A stretch of DNA of 64,000 bases from Planctomycetota bacterium (GTDB lineage: Bacteria > Planctomycetota > UBA1135 > UBA2386). Shown in pieces: positions 35,340 to 44,417 of the stretch (within the stretch, counting starts at the first letter, position 1; each line of letters begins with the position of its first letter). The DNA is taken from assembly GCA_016713175.1 (NCBI GenBank), contig JADJPQ010000004.1, positions 62,001 to 126,000 on the forward strand. The letters are read 5' to 3'. Below the pieces are notes generated by a model. That model had not been told where the DNA came from. It saw nothing but the letters and a program-made list of their open reading frames with translations, and made no database searches. The position numbers were made by a program, and so were the translations under genes.

Positions 35340-36656
35340 TCACGACGCCTTCTTATCGACGACTGCGGCATTCTCTCTGAGGAAATCGCGGACCTTGCGC
35401 TCGAGCAGGCCGAGTCGCAACTCGCCGAGTTGCTTGTTCTTGTCCAGGTACTCGCGCACCTGGGCGGCCGTGACCTGCTGGCCGTCCTTGCTGTTGGCCT
35501 GCGCGATGTTGCGCAATTCGGCATCGATGTCGGTTTCGGTCACGAAGATCTTGTGCTGGCGCGCGACCGCTTCGATCAGGAAGAACAACCGGACGCGCCG
35601 TTGTGCATCCTGGTAGGCCTCGTCCTTGCTCTCTTCCAGCTTCTTCCGGATCTCATCGTCGCTGATGCCACCCTGCTGCTTGAGCCGGTTGCCGAAGGTG
35701 TTCAGCGAGGCGACCTGCTGTTCTTCGACCAGCGATCCCGGCAGATCGAACGGATGGGCGGTGGCGAGCGCCTGCAGGCACTGTTCTTCCTGCCGCATCT
35801 TGCCGACGCGGACCTTCTCGCTGGCGATCCGGGTCCGCAGGTCGTCCTTCAGCGCCGCCAGATCGCCGAACTCCAGTCCCTTCGCCAGCGCGTCGTCGAT
35901 CGCCGCCGGCGTGATGCGCAACACCTCGTGCACCGCGATGTGGACCTGACCGGCCTGGCCGCGCAACGCGTCCTTCTCGAAGTTGTCGGGGAACGTGATG
36001 TCGAGCGCGATCTGATCACCGGGCTTGGCGCCGGCCAACGCTTTGGCGAATGCTTCCGGCGTGGCGCCGGCGATCGGGATCCGGGTGTTCAACTGGCTGT
36101 TCTTGCGCTCCAGCACGATCGTGCCGCCGGCGTCCTGGAACTTCAGGTCGGCCTTGACGAAGTCGCCGTCCTGCGCCGGCTCGTCGATCTTCTTCATCGA
36201 CCGCTTCTGGTTGGCGACCTCGGCCAGCGCGTTGTCGACGTCGGTGTCGGTCGCCTCGGTCTCGTAGCGCTCGACGACCAGGCCCTTGGCGTTCTTGATC
36301 TCGAGCTGCGGCCGGACGTCGACCTTGGCGGTGAACTTCAACTCGGTGCCGATCTTCACTTCGAGCTTGTCATAGTCGTCGACGCTGACGCGGCCGATCG
36401 GCTGGATCTGTTGGTCGCGGCAGGCATCGCCGAGGAAGCGGTTGACCAGTTGTTCTTTGGCCTCGGCCAGGATGCTCTCGCCCCAACGCTGCTCGACCAG
36501 CTTGCGCGGCACCTTGCCGGGCCGGAAGCCCTTCAGTTGCACCTGCTGCGAAGCGGACTTGTAGACTTCGTCCAGGTGCTGCTGAACGCTGGCCGGCGGG
36601 ACCGTGATCGTGAGGGTGCGGCTGCAGGGGCCGGTCTCGGCTACCTGGACTTCCAT
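35340..36656 (-). CDS. tig: Trigger factor (ribosome-associated chaperone)
   Basis: The protein has 438 residues from ATG 36656. The ribosome-binding N-terminal domain shows the GFRPGKVPRKLVEQRWG signature (GFRxGKxP). A PPIase-like middle part (QDGDFVKADLKFQDAGGTIV) and a helical C-terminal chaperone domain follow. It holds nascent chains at the exit tunnel. Its position before clpP-clpX is the classic bacterial order. It may be co-transcribed with both. Confidence 0.95.
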   Translation of the reverse strand: MEVQVAETGPCSRTLTITVPPASVQQHLDEVYKSASQQVQLKGFRPGKVPRKLVEQRWGESILAEAKEQLVNRFLGDACRDQQIQPIGRVSVDDYDKLEVKIGTELKFTAKVDVRPQLEIKNAKGLVVERYETEATDTDVDNALAEVANQKRSMKKIDEPAQDGDFVKADLKFQDAGGTIVLERKNSQLNTRIPIAGATPEAFAKALAGAKPGDQIALDITFPDNFEKDALRGQAGQVHIAVHEVLRITPAAIDDALAKGLEFGDLAALKDDLRTRIASEKVRVGKMRQEEQCLQALATAHPFDLPGSLVEEQQVASLNTFGNRLKQQGGISDDEIRKKLEESKDEAYQDAQRRVRLFFLIEAVARQHKIFVTETDIDAELRNIAQANSKDGQQVTAAQVREYLDKNKQLGELRLGLLERKVRDFLRENAAVVDKKAS

Positions 36657-36812
36657 GGCTTGACTCTGTCGGCGGAGTAGGGAACGGGCGGCGAAGCACC
36701 GAGCGCTCGCCGTCGGGCAACGCCGTTGCTCCAAGAAACAGGGCGGAGCATCTTGGCGGTGCGCGTGGGCGGGGTCAAGGCAATCGGCCGACTTGCCGAC
36801 CTGGCCGACTGC

Positions 36813-38096
36813 CTACTTGGGCAGCGACTGCAGCCAGGCCTTGATCTTGTCCTGCTGCAGCGCCTCCTGGATGTGCTGGTCCTCTTTGGCCAGCTCGACC
36901 ATTTCGCTGTAGGCCGGGGCGGCCTCCCGCAGGTGCTTCAGGACGTTGACCCACTTGCCCCGGCGGGCCTCGCAGCGCCCCAACTGCAGTTCGGCCTTGC
37001 GGCGCTGCGCAGCGCCCTCGGTGAACTCGACGACGCTCTCGTAATCGGCGATCGCCTTGTCGATGTCGTCGATCGCGAAGAACAGGTTGGCGCGCAGCTC
37101 GTAGAGCCCTGGTTCCCGCTTGCGCTGTGGCTTGCGGATCTGCTCGGTCAGGCCGCGCTGCAGTTTCTGGATGCCGGACTTGTCGCCCAGATCGCGCAGC
37201 GTCAGCGCCGCCTGCAGCGCCAACGGGCTGGCCTCACTGCCGTCCAGCAGTTCGTGCAGCTTCTTGCAGGTCGGATCGTGGTCCCTGGGCGCCACGGTGC
37301 CAAGCACCTGCAGGAGCCGCCGGGTCTCCGACCAGTCGAGCTTGTCGCGTTCCAGCAGTGGCAGCAGGCGGCGTGCCGCGGCGTCGTGGCTCTTGGCCGT
37401 GGCGCCAAGGTATTCGACGTAGCGCATCAGCAGTCGAGGTTCCTTCTCGACCGACAGCGCCGCCAGCACCGTGTCGATGACCGCCGCGGCCTTGGCCGAG
37501 GTCAGATACTCGAGCACGGAGGCACGCAGGTCGCGATCGTCGGAGCCGAGCATGCCGACGACCTTGCCGGCGGCGGCCGGACTGCCGGTCTCGGTCAGGG
37601 CGTCGATCACGCGCGCGCGTTCGCCAGGCTGGCATTGGTCGAGTACCTGACCGAGCACTTCGACGGCGCGCGGCGTGTCGGCATGGCCCAGCAACAGGAT
37701 GGCGTGCGCACGCCCCAGGTCGTGGGCGCCGTTGACCAGTTCGATCAGCGCATCCAGGAACGACGCCGGATCGAGCCGTTGCAGCACCCGCGCGCAGTTC
37801 TGGGCCAGGTGGCGTTGTGGGCCGCTGGCGTCGGTGGGGGTCAGTTTCTCCAGCAGCAGCGGGATGACGGCGTCGCCGAGTTCGGCCACCTTGGCGAGGC
37901 GGCCGTCGAGGAAGCGGGCGTTCTCGCGGTAGTCCATCCGCAGGTCCGGCCAGTACGGCTCCAGCGCCTTCTCCATCTCCGGTCGTTGCCGGTCGGCGCG
38001 GCCGCGCGCCAGCATCGGCAGTTCGATCAGCGAGGTCTGGGCCGACAGCAGCGCCAACGGCAGCAGGAACGGCAGCAGCGACGCGGCGCGGATCAT
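36813..38096 (-). CDS. Secreted HEAT-repeat/TPR protein, function unknown
   Basis: The protein has 427 residues from ATG 38096 with a signal peptide (MIRAASLLPFLLPLALLSA). Helical repeats fill most of it: HEAT-like units (GDAVIPLLLEKLTPTD, PRAVEVLGQVLDQ, AAAGKVVGMLGSDDRDLRAS) and, from about residue 330, TPR-like units (LYELRANLFFAIDDIDKAIA, RKAELQLGRCEARRGKWV). No catalytic motif is seen. Such exported scaffolds are common in planctomycetes. It lies upstream of tig on the same strand with a 156-bp gap and is divergent from mnmG. Confidence 0.75.
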   Translation of the reverse strand: MIRAASLLPFLLPLALLSAQTSLIELPMLARGRADRQRPEMEKALEPYWPDLRMDYRENARFLDGRLAKVAELGDAVIPLLLEKLTPTDASGPQRHLAQNCARVLQRLDPASFLDALIELVNGAHDLGRAHAILLLGHADTPRAVEVLGQVLDQCQPGERARVIDALTETGSPAAAGKVVGMLGSDDRDLRASVLEYLTSAKAAAVIDTVLAALSVEKEPRLLMRYVEYLGATAKSHDAAARRLLPLLERDKLDWSETRRLLQVLGTVAPRDHDPTCKKLHELLDGSEASPLALQAALTLRDLGDKSGIQKLQRGLTEQIRKPQRKREPGLYELRANLFFAIDDIDKAIADYESVVEFTEGAAQRRKAELQLGRCEARRGKWVNVLKHLREAAPAYSEMVELAKEDQHIQEALQQDKIKAWLQSLPK

Positions 38097-38169
38097 GCAC
38101 GCAGTCTAACTGCCCGCCTTCGCCCTGCGCGAGCCTCGAGGCCCTGGTAATCTGCCGCCGGCCAGACAC

Positions 38170-39981
38170 ATGCGCGACTTCGACGTGATCGTGGTGGGCG
38201 GCGGCCACGCCGGCGTGGAAGCCGCCAGTGCGGCGGCCCGGATGGGCCGCCTGGTGGCGATGGTGGTGCTCGATCCGGCAGCGATCGGACGGATGTCCTG
38301 CAATCCGGCGATCGGCGGCATCGCCAAAGGGCAGTTGGTCCGCGAGGTCGATGCGCTGGGCGGCGAGATGGCGCTGGTCACCGACGCGACGGGGATCCAG
38401 TTCCGGATGTTGAACACCAGCAAAGGGCCGGCGGTCCGGTCGCCGCGGGCGCAGTGCGATCGGGCGGCCTACAACCGGGTGATGGCGGCGCGGGTGCAGT
38501 CCCGGCCGGGCCTGACCGTGCTTGCCGGCGAAGCCGTCGCGATCGAACGCGCCGGCGGCGACGCGCCGCGGGTCGCCGGGGTACGGCTGGCGGATGGCAC
38601 GTTGCTGCAGGCTCCGGCGGTGGTGCTGACGACCGGCACGTTTCTGGCGGGCAAGCTGTTCGCCGGGCCGTGGGAAGCGCCGGGCGGCCGCTACGACGAG
38701 GCGCCGGCGACGGCGATGGCCGCTTCCCTGCGAGACCTCGGCATCCGGCTCGGACGCCACAAGACCGGCACGCCGCCGCGATTGCACCGCGATTCGATCG
38801 ACTGGGCAGTCTGCCAGATCCAGCCGGGCGACGATCCGCCGCAGCCGTTCTCGTTCCGAACCAGGGAACTGCGGGTCGAGCAGATGCCGTGCTGGCTGAC
38901 GCGCACGACGCCGGCGACGCACGCGATCATCGCGGCGAACGCGCATCGGTCGCCGATGTTCTCTGGCCGGATCCGCGGCACCGGGCCGCGCTACTGCCCG
39001 AGCGTCGAGGACAAGGTCGTGCGGTTCGCCGACCAGGACAGCCACCCGATCTTCCTCGAACCCGAGGGCCGCGACGCGATCGAGGTCTACCCGAACGGCA
39101 TCAGCACCAGCCTGCCCGCCGACGTGCAGACGCAGTTCCTGCGGACCATCCCCGGGCTCGAACAGGCCGAGATCCTGCGGCCGGGCTACGCGGTGGAATA
39201 CGACTACATCCTGACCGACCAGCTGCGCGCCGACTTGCAGGTGGGTTCGCTGCGCGGGCTGTTCGCGGCCGGGCAGATCAACGGTACCAGCGGCTACGAG
39301 GAGGCGGCGGGGCAAGGGCTCATCGCCGGCATCAACGCGGCGCGATTCGCGCGCGGCGAGGAGCCGATCGTCATCGATCGCGCCACCGCCTACCTCGGCG
39401 TGATGATCGACGACCTCTGCCGGGTCAATCCGACGGAGCCGTACCGGATGTTCACCAGCCGGGCCGAGTTCCGGTTGCTGCTGCGCAGCGACAACGCCGA
39501 CCGACGCCTGCACGCGCTGGCGGAACGGTTGGGACTGATCGACACCGCGACCGCCGATTCGGTCCGCGACAAGGAAACACGGATCCACGGCGCCATCGCG
39601 GCGCTCGAACAGCAGCGGCGCGACGGGCGCACGTTGGTCGAATGGTTGCGGCGGCCGGAAGTGACGACGGCCGAACTGCTGGCCTGGAGTCCGGAGTTCG
39701 CGAACCTCTCCCTGTCGGTGTCGGAACTGGCCGAAGTCGAGGCCGAGATCAAGTACGCGGGCTACGTGCAGCGGCAGGCGCTCGAGGTCGAGCGGCTGCG
39801 GCGGATGGAGGACAAGCGGATCCCGGAAGCCTTCGACTACGACGCGATTCCCGGGCTGTGCAGCGAGGCCAGGAACCGCCTGGCGCAGCGGCGGCCGTTG
39901 ACGCTCGGCGAGGCGTCGCGGGTCGCCGGCGTCCGGCCAGCCGATGTGCAGTTGCTGCTGGTCCGGCTCAGCGCGCGCTGA
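38170..39981 (+). CDS. mnmG: tRNA uridine-5-carboxymethylaminomethyl modification enzyme MnmG (GidA)
   Basis: The protein has 603 residues from ATG 38170. The FAD-binding Rossmann start VIVVGGGHAGVEAA, SCNPAIGGIAKGQLVREVDA, the GRHKTGTPPRL segment and FAAGQINGTSGYEEAAGQGL are all GidA hallmarks. The C-terminal helical domain ends KYAGYVQRQ and EARNRLAQRRPLTLGEASR. With MnmE it modifies U34 of tRNAs. It is slightly shorter than the usual 620-630 residues. Confidence 0.96.
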   Translation: MRDFDVIVVGGGHAGVEAASAAARMGRLVAMVVLDPAAIGRMSCNPAIGGIAKGQLVREVDALGGEMALVTDATGIQFRMLNTSKGPAVRSPRAQCDRAAYNRVMAARVQSRPGLTVLAGEAVAIERAGGDAPRVAGVRLADGTLLQAPAVVLTTGTFLAGKLFAGPWEAPGGRYDEAPATAMAASLRDLGIRLGRHKTGTPPRLHRDSIDWAVCQIQPGDDPPQPFSFRTRELRVEQMPCWLTRTTPATHAIIAANAHRSPMFSGRIRGTGPRYCPSVEDKVVRFADQDSHPIFLEPEGRDAIEVYPNGISTSLPADVQTQFLRTIPGLEQAEILRPGYAVEYDYILTDQLRADLQVGSLRGLFAAGQINGTSGYEEAAGQGLIAGINAARFARGEEPIVIDRATAYLGVMIDDLCRVNPTEPYRMFTSRAEFRLLLRSDNADRRLHALAERLGLIDTATADSVRDKETRIHGAIAALEQQRRDGRTLVEWLRRPEVTTAELLAWSPEFANLSLSVSELAEVEAEIKYAGYVQRQALEVERLRRMEDKRIPEAFDYDAIPGLCSEARNRLAQRRPLTLGEASRVAGVRPADVQLLLVRLSAR

Positions 39982-40014
39982 AGTCCAGGACCTCGCCGTG
40001 CCGATCCCATCGGC

Positions 40015-40215
40015 ATGTGGACCTACGTGATCCGACATCGCGAACTGCTGCGGGCGATCTACGCGCGTTCGAAGCCGCTGACCGCCGCCGAAGTGGCCGA
40101 GTTCGAAGCCGACGATCAGAGCTGCAGCACGGCCTTGACCAGTTCCTCGGTCGAGGCCTCGGCCAGCCGTTCGCGGACCTTCAGGACCTTGTCGCGGGCT
40201 TCCTTCTCGGAGTAG
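40015..40215 (+). CDS. Possible small gene running into the ruvA 3' end
   Basis: A 66-codon frame from ATG 40015 begins MWTYVIRHRELLRAIYARSK then PLTAAEVAEFEADDQ. The first 33 codons have the GC-rich third positions of real genes and lie outside ruvA. The remainder is antisense to ruvA and looks non-coding. It could be a small protein or the relic of one. I recognise no family, and the ruvA stop at 40116 overlaps it convergently. Confidence 0.25.
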   Translation: MWTYVIRHRELLRAIYARSKPLTAAEVAEFEADDQSCSTALTSSSVEASASRSRTFRTLSRASFSE

Positions 40216-40700
40216 CCGAGTGTCAGCAGCGCGGCGACGGCGTCGTCGGCGGACTGGGTGGGCAGCACCACGGTCTTGCCGGCGGCCTCGCCGAGATCGA
40301 GTTTCGGCAGCACGTCGCGCAGTTCCAGGCAGAGCCTCTCGGCGGTCTTCTGACCGACGCCCTTGACCCGCTTCATCGCGGCGTGGTCGCTGCGGGTGAT
40401 CGCGGCGACGACTTCGGCGGGGGAGTAGACGCTGAGGATCGACAGCGCCGTGGTCGGGCCGACGCCGCTGACGCCGAGGATCCGGCGGGCGAGTTCGCGT
40501 TCGGCCCGGGTCGCGAAGCCGAGCAGCGTCGGGGTGCCGTCGACGACATGCAGGATCGTGAACAGTTGCCGGCTTTCGCCGGGACGCAGCGCCGCGGCGG
40601 TGGTCAGCGACACCCGCAGGTCGTAGCCGACGCCGGCTGCGCGCAGCACCGCACGGGCGGCGGACTTCTCGATCACTTCGCCGACGATGTGGTCGTACAC
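40116..40700 (-). CDS. ruvA: Holliday junction branch migration protein RuvA
   Basis: The protein has 194 residues from GTG 40700 (VYDHIVGEVIEKSAARAVLR), aligned with the usual M-Y-D-x-x-x-G start. Domain I is an OB-fold; the helix-hairpin-helix pair is RILGVSGVGPTTALSILSVY and MKRVKGVGQKTAERLCLELR. Domain III (DDAVAALLTLGYSEKEARDK) binds RuvB. RuvA holds Holliday junctions for RuvB-driven migration. ruvB and ruvC are not adjacent. Confidence 0.93.
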   Translation of the reverse strand: MYDHIVGEVIEKSAARAVLRAAGVGYDLRVSLTTAAALRPGESRQLFTILHVVDGTPTLLGFATRAERELARRILGVSGVGPTTALSILSVYSPAEVVAAITRSDHAAMKRVKGVGQKTAERLCLELRDVLPKLDLGEAAGKTVVLPTQSADDAVAALLTLGYSEKEARDKVLKVRERLAEASTEELVKAVLQL

Positions 40701-40815
40701 GCACGGCAGCAGAACCGAGGTCGGCGTTGCGGGCAAGCGCTGGTGCGACTCCTCCGAGTGCGTCGTTGTTGGCGACCACTCCCGTCGGCATAGTGGCGCG
40801 CCCGCGACCCCACCC

Positions 40816-42054
40816 ATGCCCGAAGTCACCCGCAAGATCGGACTCTCCCTCGGCGCCGACATCTGCTGGCCGATCGCGTTCGAGGAAATCCTCGCGCAGA
40901 GCAAGCTCAAGCTCCCGGTCGGCAAGGACACGGTGTCGTTCCACTGCGAACGGACCACCCTCGAGCCGTTCGACCTGCAGGCCAAGGGCAAGTACGACGT
41001 CGTCGTCGATCGCCTGACCCACTGGTTCGCCCAGCAGCGCGAGTGGATCAAGAAGGGCATCCTGATGGATGGCCTCTACGTCTACAACAACCCGTGGTCG
41101 GTGCAGAGCTACGAGAAGCACTCGACCTACTGCGCGATGCTGGCGCTCGGCATGCCGATCCCGCCGACGGCGATGGTGCCGGCGAAGAACTACGTGCCCA
41201 AGCCCGATCTCGACTTCACGCTGAAGGCCTACGCCCGGCTGTTCGATCTCGGCGCCGTCGGCCAGCAGCTCGGCTATCCGCTGTTCATGAAGCCGTACGA
41301 CGGCGGCGGCTGGCAGGGCGTGTCCAAGCTCGACGACGAGAAGCAGCTGCGCGATGCGTACGAACGCAGCGAGACCTGGCTGATGCACGTGCAGAAGGCG
41401 GTCGCCGGCTACGACCTGTTCGTCCGCGCCGTCGGCATCGGACCGCAGGTCAAGCTGATGAAGTACGACCCGAGCCAGCCGCTGCACGGCCGCTACACGC
41501 AAGAACGCGGCTTCTGCAGCAAGGACGAGCAGCAGGTGATGGAAGACACCTGCCTGACGATCAACAGCTTCTTCGGCTGGGACTTCAACTCGTGCGAGGC
41601 GCTGCGCAAGGACGGTGTGTTCCACCCGATCGACTTCGCCAACCCGTGCCCGGATTCGCAGGTCAACTCGATCCACTACCACTGGCCGTGGTACGTGACC
41701 TCGAATCTCAAGTGGGCGCTGTTCTGTGCGGCGACCAAACGGCCGATGCGGAAGACCCTCGATTTCGAGCCGTACTACGAGATCGCGAAGAAGGACCTGC
41801 CGTACCGCGACAAGCTGAAGGGCTACGCCAGGATCGCGCGGCAACGGCTGGCGGCCGATCAGTTCGCCGAGTTCGCCGGCAAGCATCTGGCGCACGTCGA
41901 TGCGGTCGCCTTCGAGTGGTTTGGCAGCGAGCGCTGCAAGGCCGCGATCCGCAAGAAGGTCAGCAACATCTATCCGGCGCACGAGGTCGAGGAGTTCACC
42001 GAGAAGTTCTGGCAGTTGGTGCAGAAGTGGCGGCAGGAAGAAGGCAAGCGCTGA
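40816..42054 (+). CDS. ATP-grasp family protein, paired with an alpha/beta-hydrolase
   Basis: The protein has 412 residues from ATG 40816 (MPEVTRKIGLSLGADICWPI). ATP-grasp features: GYPLFMKPYDGGGWQGVSKL (Lys-binding strand and Gly-rich loop), acid residues in FNSCEALRKDGVFHPIDFAN (metal-binding D/N-x-N pattern near PIDFANPCPD) and FVRAVGIGPQVKLM. Such enzymes ligate a carboxylate to an amine or thiol via acyl-phosphate. The substrate is unknown. It lies 10 bases before a hydrolase gene on the same strand; ATP-grasp/hydrolase pairs of this type recur in bacteria and suggest a small peptide or amide pathway. Confidence 0.75.
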   Translation: MPEVTRKIGLSLGADICWPIAFEEILAQSKLKLPVGKDTVSFHCERTTLEPFDLQAKGKYDVVVDRLTHWFAQQREWIKKGILMDGLYVYNNPWSVQSYEKHSTYCAMLALGMPIPPTAMVPAKNYVPKPDLDFTLKAYARLFDLGAVGQQLGYPLFMKPYDGGGWQGVSKLDDEKQLRDAYERSETWLMHVQKAVAGYDLFVRAVGIGPQVKLMKYDPSQPLHGRYTQERGFCSKDEQQVMEDTCLTINSFFGWDFNSCEALRKDGVFHPIDFANPCPDSQVNSIHYHWPWYVTSNLKWALFCAATKRPMRKTLDFEPYYEIAKKDLPYRDKLKGYARIARQRLAADQFAEFAGKHLAHVDAVAFEWFGSERCKAAIRKKVSNIYPAHEVEEFTEKFWQLVQKWRQEEGKR

Positions 42055-42064
42055 GCGAAATACC

Positions 42065-42814
42065 GTGAGCAAGCACAAGATCACCTGGAAGTCCCCGGCC
42101 CTCGGCGGCCGCGAGATCACGTTCGTCCGCTACGGCGTCATGGGTCAGCCGCTGCTGCTGTTCCCGACCGCCGGTGGCGATGCCGAGGAACCCGAACGGT
42201 TCCACCTGATCGACGCGATCGGGCAGTTTCTCGCCGACCTGCGGCTGAAGGTCTACACCATCGACTCGATCGCCGGGCAGGCCTGGGTGAAGGAGTGCGA
42301 TTCGCTGGAACAGGCGGCGGCGGTGCAGAACCGCTTCGACACCTGCATCTACCGCGAAGTGGTGCCGGCGATCCGTCGCGACTGCGGCGACGACAAGGTC
42401 ACCGTGATGACGGCCGGCGCGTCGATCGGCGCGTTCAACGCGCTGACGGTGACCTGTCGGCACCCGGACGTGTTCTCCCATGCGATCTGCATGAGCGGCA
42501 CCTACGACATGGCCCGGTTCCTGAAGGGGCGCGTGACCCAGGACTACCAGGACAGCTCGCCGCTGCATTTCGTGCCGCTGCTGCCCGAGGGGCCGCATCT
42601 GCTGCAGCTGCGCAAGCGCTTGATCCTGCTGGCACACGGCACCGGCGACTACGAGGATCCGGACCAGAGCTGGAAGGTCGAGCGGGTGCTCGGGCCCAAG
42701 CGGGTGCCCAATCGCGTCGAGGCGTGGAGCAAGGAGTGGCGCCACGACTGGGTGACCTGGCGCAAGATGCTGCCGCAGTTCCTCGGCGAGCTGTTGCCGC
42801 CGCCGCAGAAGTAG
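42065..42814 (+). CDS. Alpha/beta-hydrolase (esterase-like) paired with the ATP-grasp gene
   Basis: The protein has 249 residues from GTG 42065. The nucleophile elbow is MTAGASIGAFNALTVTCRHP (G-A-S-I-G-A). The N-terminal strand order (GQPLLLFPTAGGDAEEPERF, LKVYTIDSIAGQAW) and the late acid and histidine (GTGDYEDPDQSW, SKEWRHDWVTWRKML) match enterobactin-esterase-like or depolymerase-like hydrolases. No signal peptide is present, so it is cytoplasmic. It is probably co-transcribed with the upstream ATP-grasp gene. Confidence 0.8.
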   Translation: MSKHKITWKSPALGGREITFVRYGVMGQPLLLFPTAGGDAEEPERFHLIDAIGQFLADLRLKVYTIDSIAGQAWVKECDSLEQAAAVQNRFDTCIYREVVPAIRRDCGDDKVTVMTAGASIGAFNALTVTCRHPDVFSHAICMSGTYDMARFLKGRVTQDYQDSSPLHFVPLLPEGPHLLQLRKRLILLAHGTGDYEDPDQSWKVERVLGPKRVPNRVEAWSKEWRHDWVTWRKMLPQFLGELLPPPQK

Positions 42815-42951
42815 CGCGGCGCCGACGGGGCGCGAGGAATGGCCGGCTGCCCACGACGGTCGAACACCTCGCAGACACGTCCGCCACCGGGGCAGCCGCC
42901 ATGCCCATCAACGGCAGGCGCGCCAGGATGCGACGCACGGCAGCTTTTTTT

Positions 42952-44214
42952 TCAGGCGCCGCCGGTTGCCCAGCCCGTCGGATCGTTGCCGCGCGGGACC
43001 ACGACGATGCCGCTGTCGGAGACGTGCCAGCGCTTCTTGTCCTGTTCCTTGTCGTAGCCGATCACGGTGCCGTCGGGGATCTTGTTCCACTTGTCGACGA
43101 TCACGCGCCGCAGCTTGCAGCGTTTGCCGATCGTCGCGCCGCGCAGCACGATGCAGTCCTCGACTTCGGCGTGCTCGTCGACATAGACCAGGTTGGACAG
43201 CAGCGACCGGCGGACCTTGGCGCCGGACACCACGACGCCTGGGCACAGCATCGAGTCCTGGACCTCGGCACGGCGGCCAAGGTCACCGGGTTCGAAGAAC
43301 ACCGACTTTGCCGGCGGGTCGTTGTGCCACAGCGTGTACGTGGGCCAGTCGCGCCGGTACAGGTTCAGTCGCGGCGCCACCGAACACAGGTCGAGGTTGG
43401 CGTCGAAGTAGGCCTCGATCGTGCCTACATCGCGCCAGTATGGGTCCTTGTCGCCCGGCAAGCCCTGGAAGTGGTGCGCGTAGACCGGCACCTCGGTGAT
43501 CATGCGCGGGATCACGTGGTGGCCGAAGTCGCCGCCTTGGCCGGCCGGGGCGTCCTGGTCCTGCTTCAGCCGCTGCAGCAGTTCACGGGTCTCGAACACG
43601 TAGATGCCCATCGAGGCCAGGCAGTAGCCCGGTTGGCCCGGAATCTCCGGGGCGTTGCTCTTCGGCTTCTCGACGAAGCCGGTCACGCGGCCGTCGGCGG
43701 CGGTTTGCAGGATGCCAAAGCGCGAGGCCTCGGCGACCGGGATCTTGACCGCGCCGATCGTCAACGCCGCGCCATGCTCGACGTGTTCACGCAGCATGTC
43801 GCGGTAGTCCATGTGGTAGATGTGGTCACCGGACAGCACGAACACGTTCGGCGGCCGCCAGTCCTCGATCGCGTCGCGGTTGTGCCAGATCGCATCGGCG
43901 GTGCCGCGGTACCACTGCCCGACCGTCACGTGATGTGGCGGCCGGCAGGTGATGAACTGCTCGAGCCGGCGCGGCAGGAAGTTCCAGCCGAAGCGGATGT
44001 GTTCTTCCAGCGACCGGGCCTGGTACTGGGTCAGCAGGTGGATCCGCCGCAGCCCCGAGTGGATGCAGTTGCTCAGCGTGAAGTCGATGATCCGGTAGCA
44101 GCCGCCGAACGGCACCGCCGGCTTGGCGCGGTTCTGGGTCAGCGGCTTCAGCCGGTTGCCTTCGCCGCCGGCCAGGATGAAGACCAGGGTGTTCTTGAGG
44201 TCGAGGGGGACCAT
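42952..44214 (-). CDS. glgC: Glucose-1-phosphate adenylyltransferase
   Basis: The protein has 420 residues from ATG 44214. Nucleotide-binding start VFILAGGEGNRLKPLTQNRA, substrate-site GTADAIWHNRDAIEDW, VFVLSGDHIYHMDYRDML and VEKPKS are typical of GlgC. The C-terminal left-handed beta-helix region (VQDSMLCPGVVVSGAKVRRS, VEDCIVLRGATIGKRCKLRR) is complete. It makes ADP-glucose for glycogen. It is divergent from the debranching enzyme with a 203-bp shared upstream region, so a bidirectional glycogen promoter is likely. Confidence 0.95.
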   Translation of the reverse strand: MVPLDLKNTLVFILAGGEGNRLKPLTQNRAKPAVPFGGCYRIIDFTLSNCIHSGLRRIHLLTQYQARSLEEHIRFGWNFLPRRLEQFITCRPPHHVTVGQWYRGTADAIWHNRDAIEDWRPPNVFVLSGDHIYHMDYRDMLREHVEHGAALTIGAVKIPVAEASRFGILQTAADGRVTGFVEKPKSNAPEIPGQPGYCLASMGIYVFETRELLQRLKQDQDAPAGQGGDFGHHVIPRMITEVPVYAHHFQGLPGDKDPYWRDVGTIEAYFDANLDLCSVAPRLNLYRRDWPTYTLWHNDPPAKSVFFEPGDLGRRAEVQDSMLCPGVVVSGAKVRRSLLSNLVYVDEHAEVEDCIVLRGATIGKRCKLRRVIVDKWNKIPDGTVIGYDKEQDKKRWHVSDSGIVVVPRGNDPTGWATGGA

Positions 44215-44417
44215 CGGTGTTCCTCGGCGGACAGGATGCAGGATCGTGAGCTTCGGCGACAGGTCGCGGTCGGCAAAACGTCGTCGCGGCCGTGTGTTCG
44301 CTGTCGTCCACGGCACGAACTCGCGGCCCGCCAACAAGTGCGGAGGCCGCGCGCCACCCGGCCGTTGATACCGGCGGTTCCCGGCGTAGGCTCGCGGTTC
44401 TCCCGCCGCGCCCTCCG

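Noticed and set aside
37234..42120. A 1,628-codon minus-strand open frame
   Set aside because: It runs antisense through mnmG and the ATP-grasp gene and across ruvA in the wrong frame. It is Arg/Pro/Ala-rich without any domain: a high-GC shadow frame.
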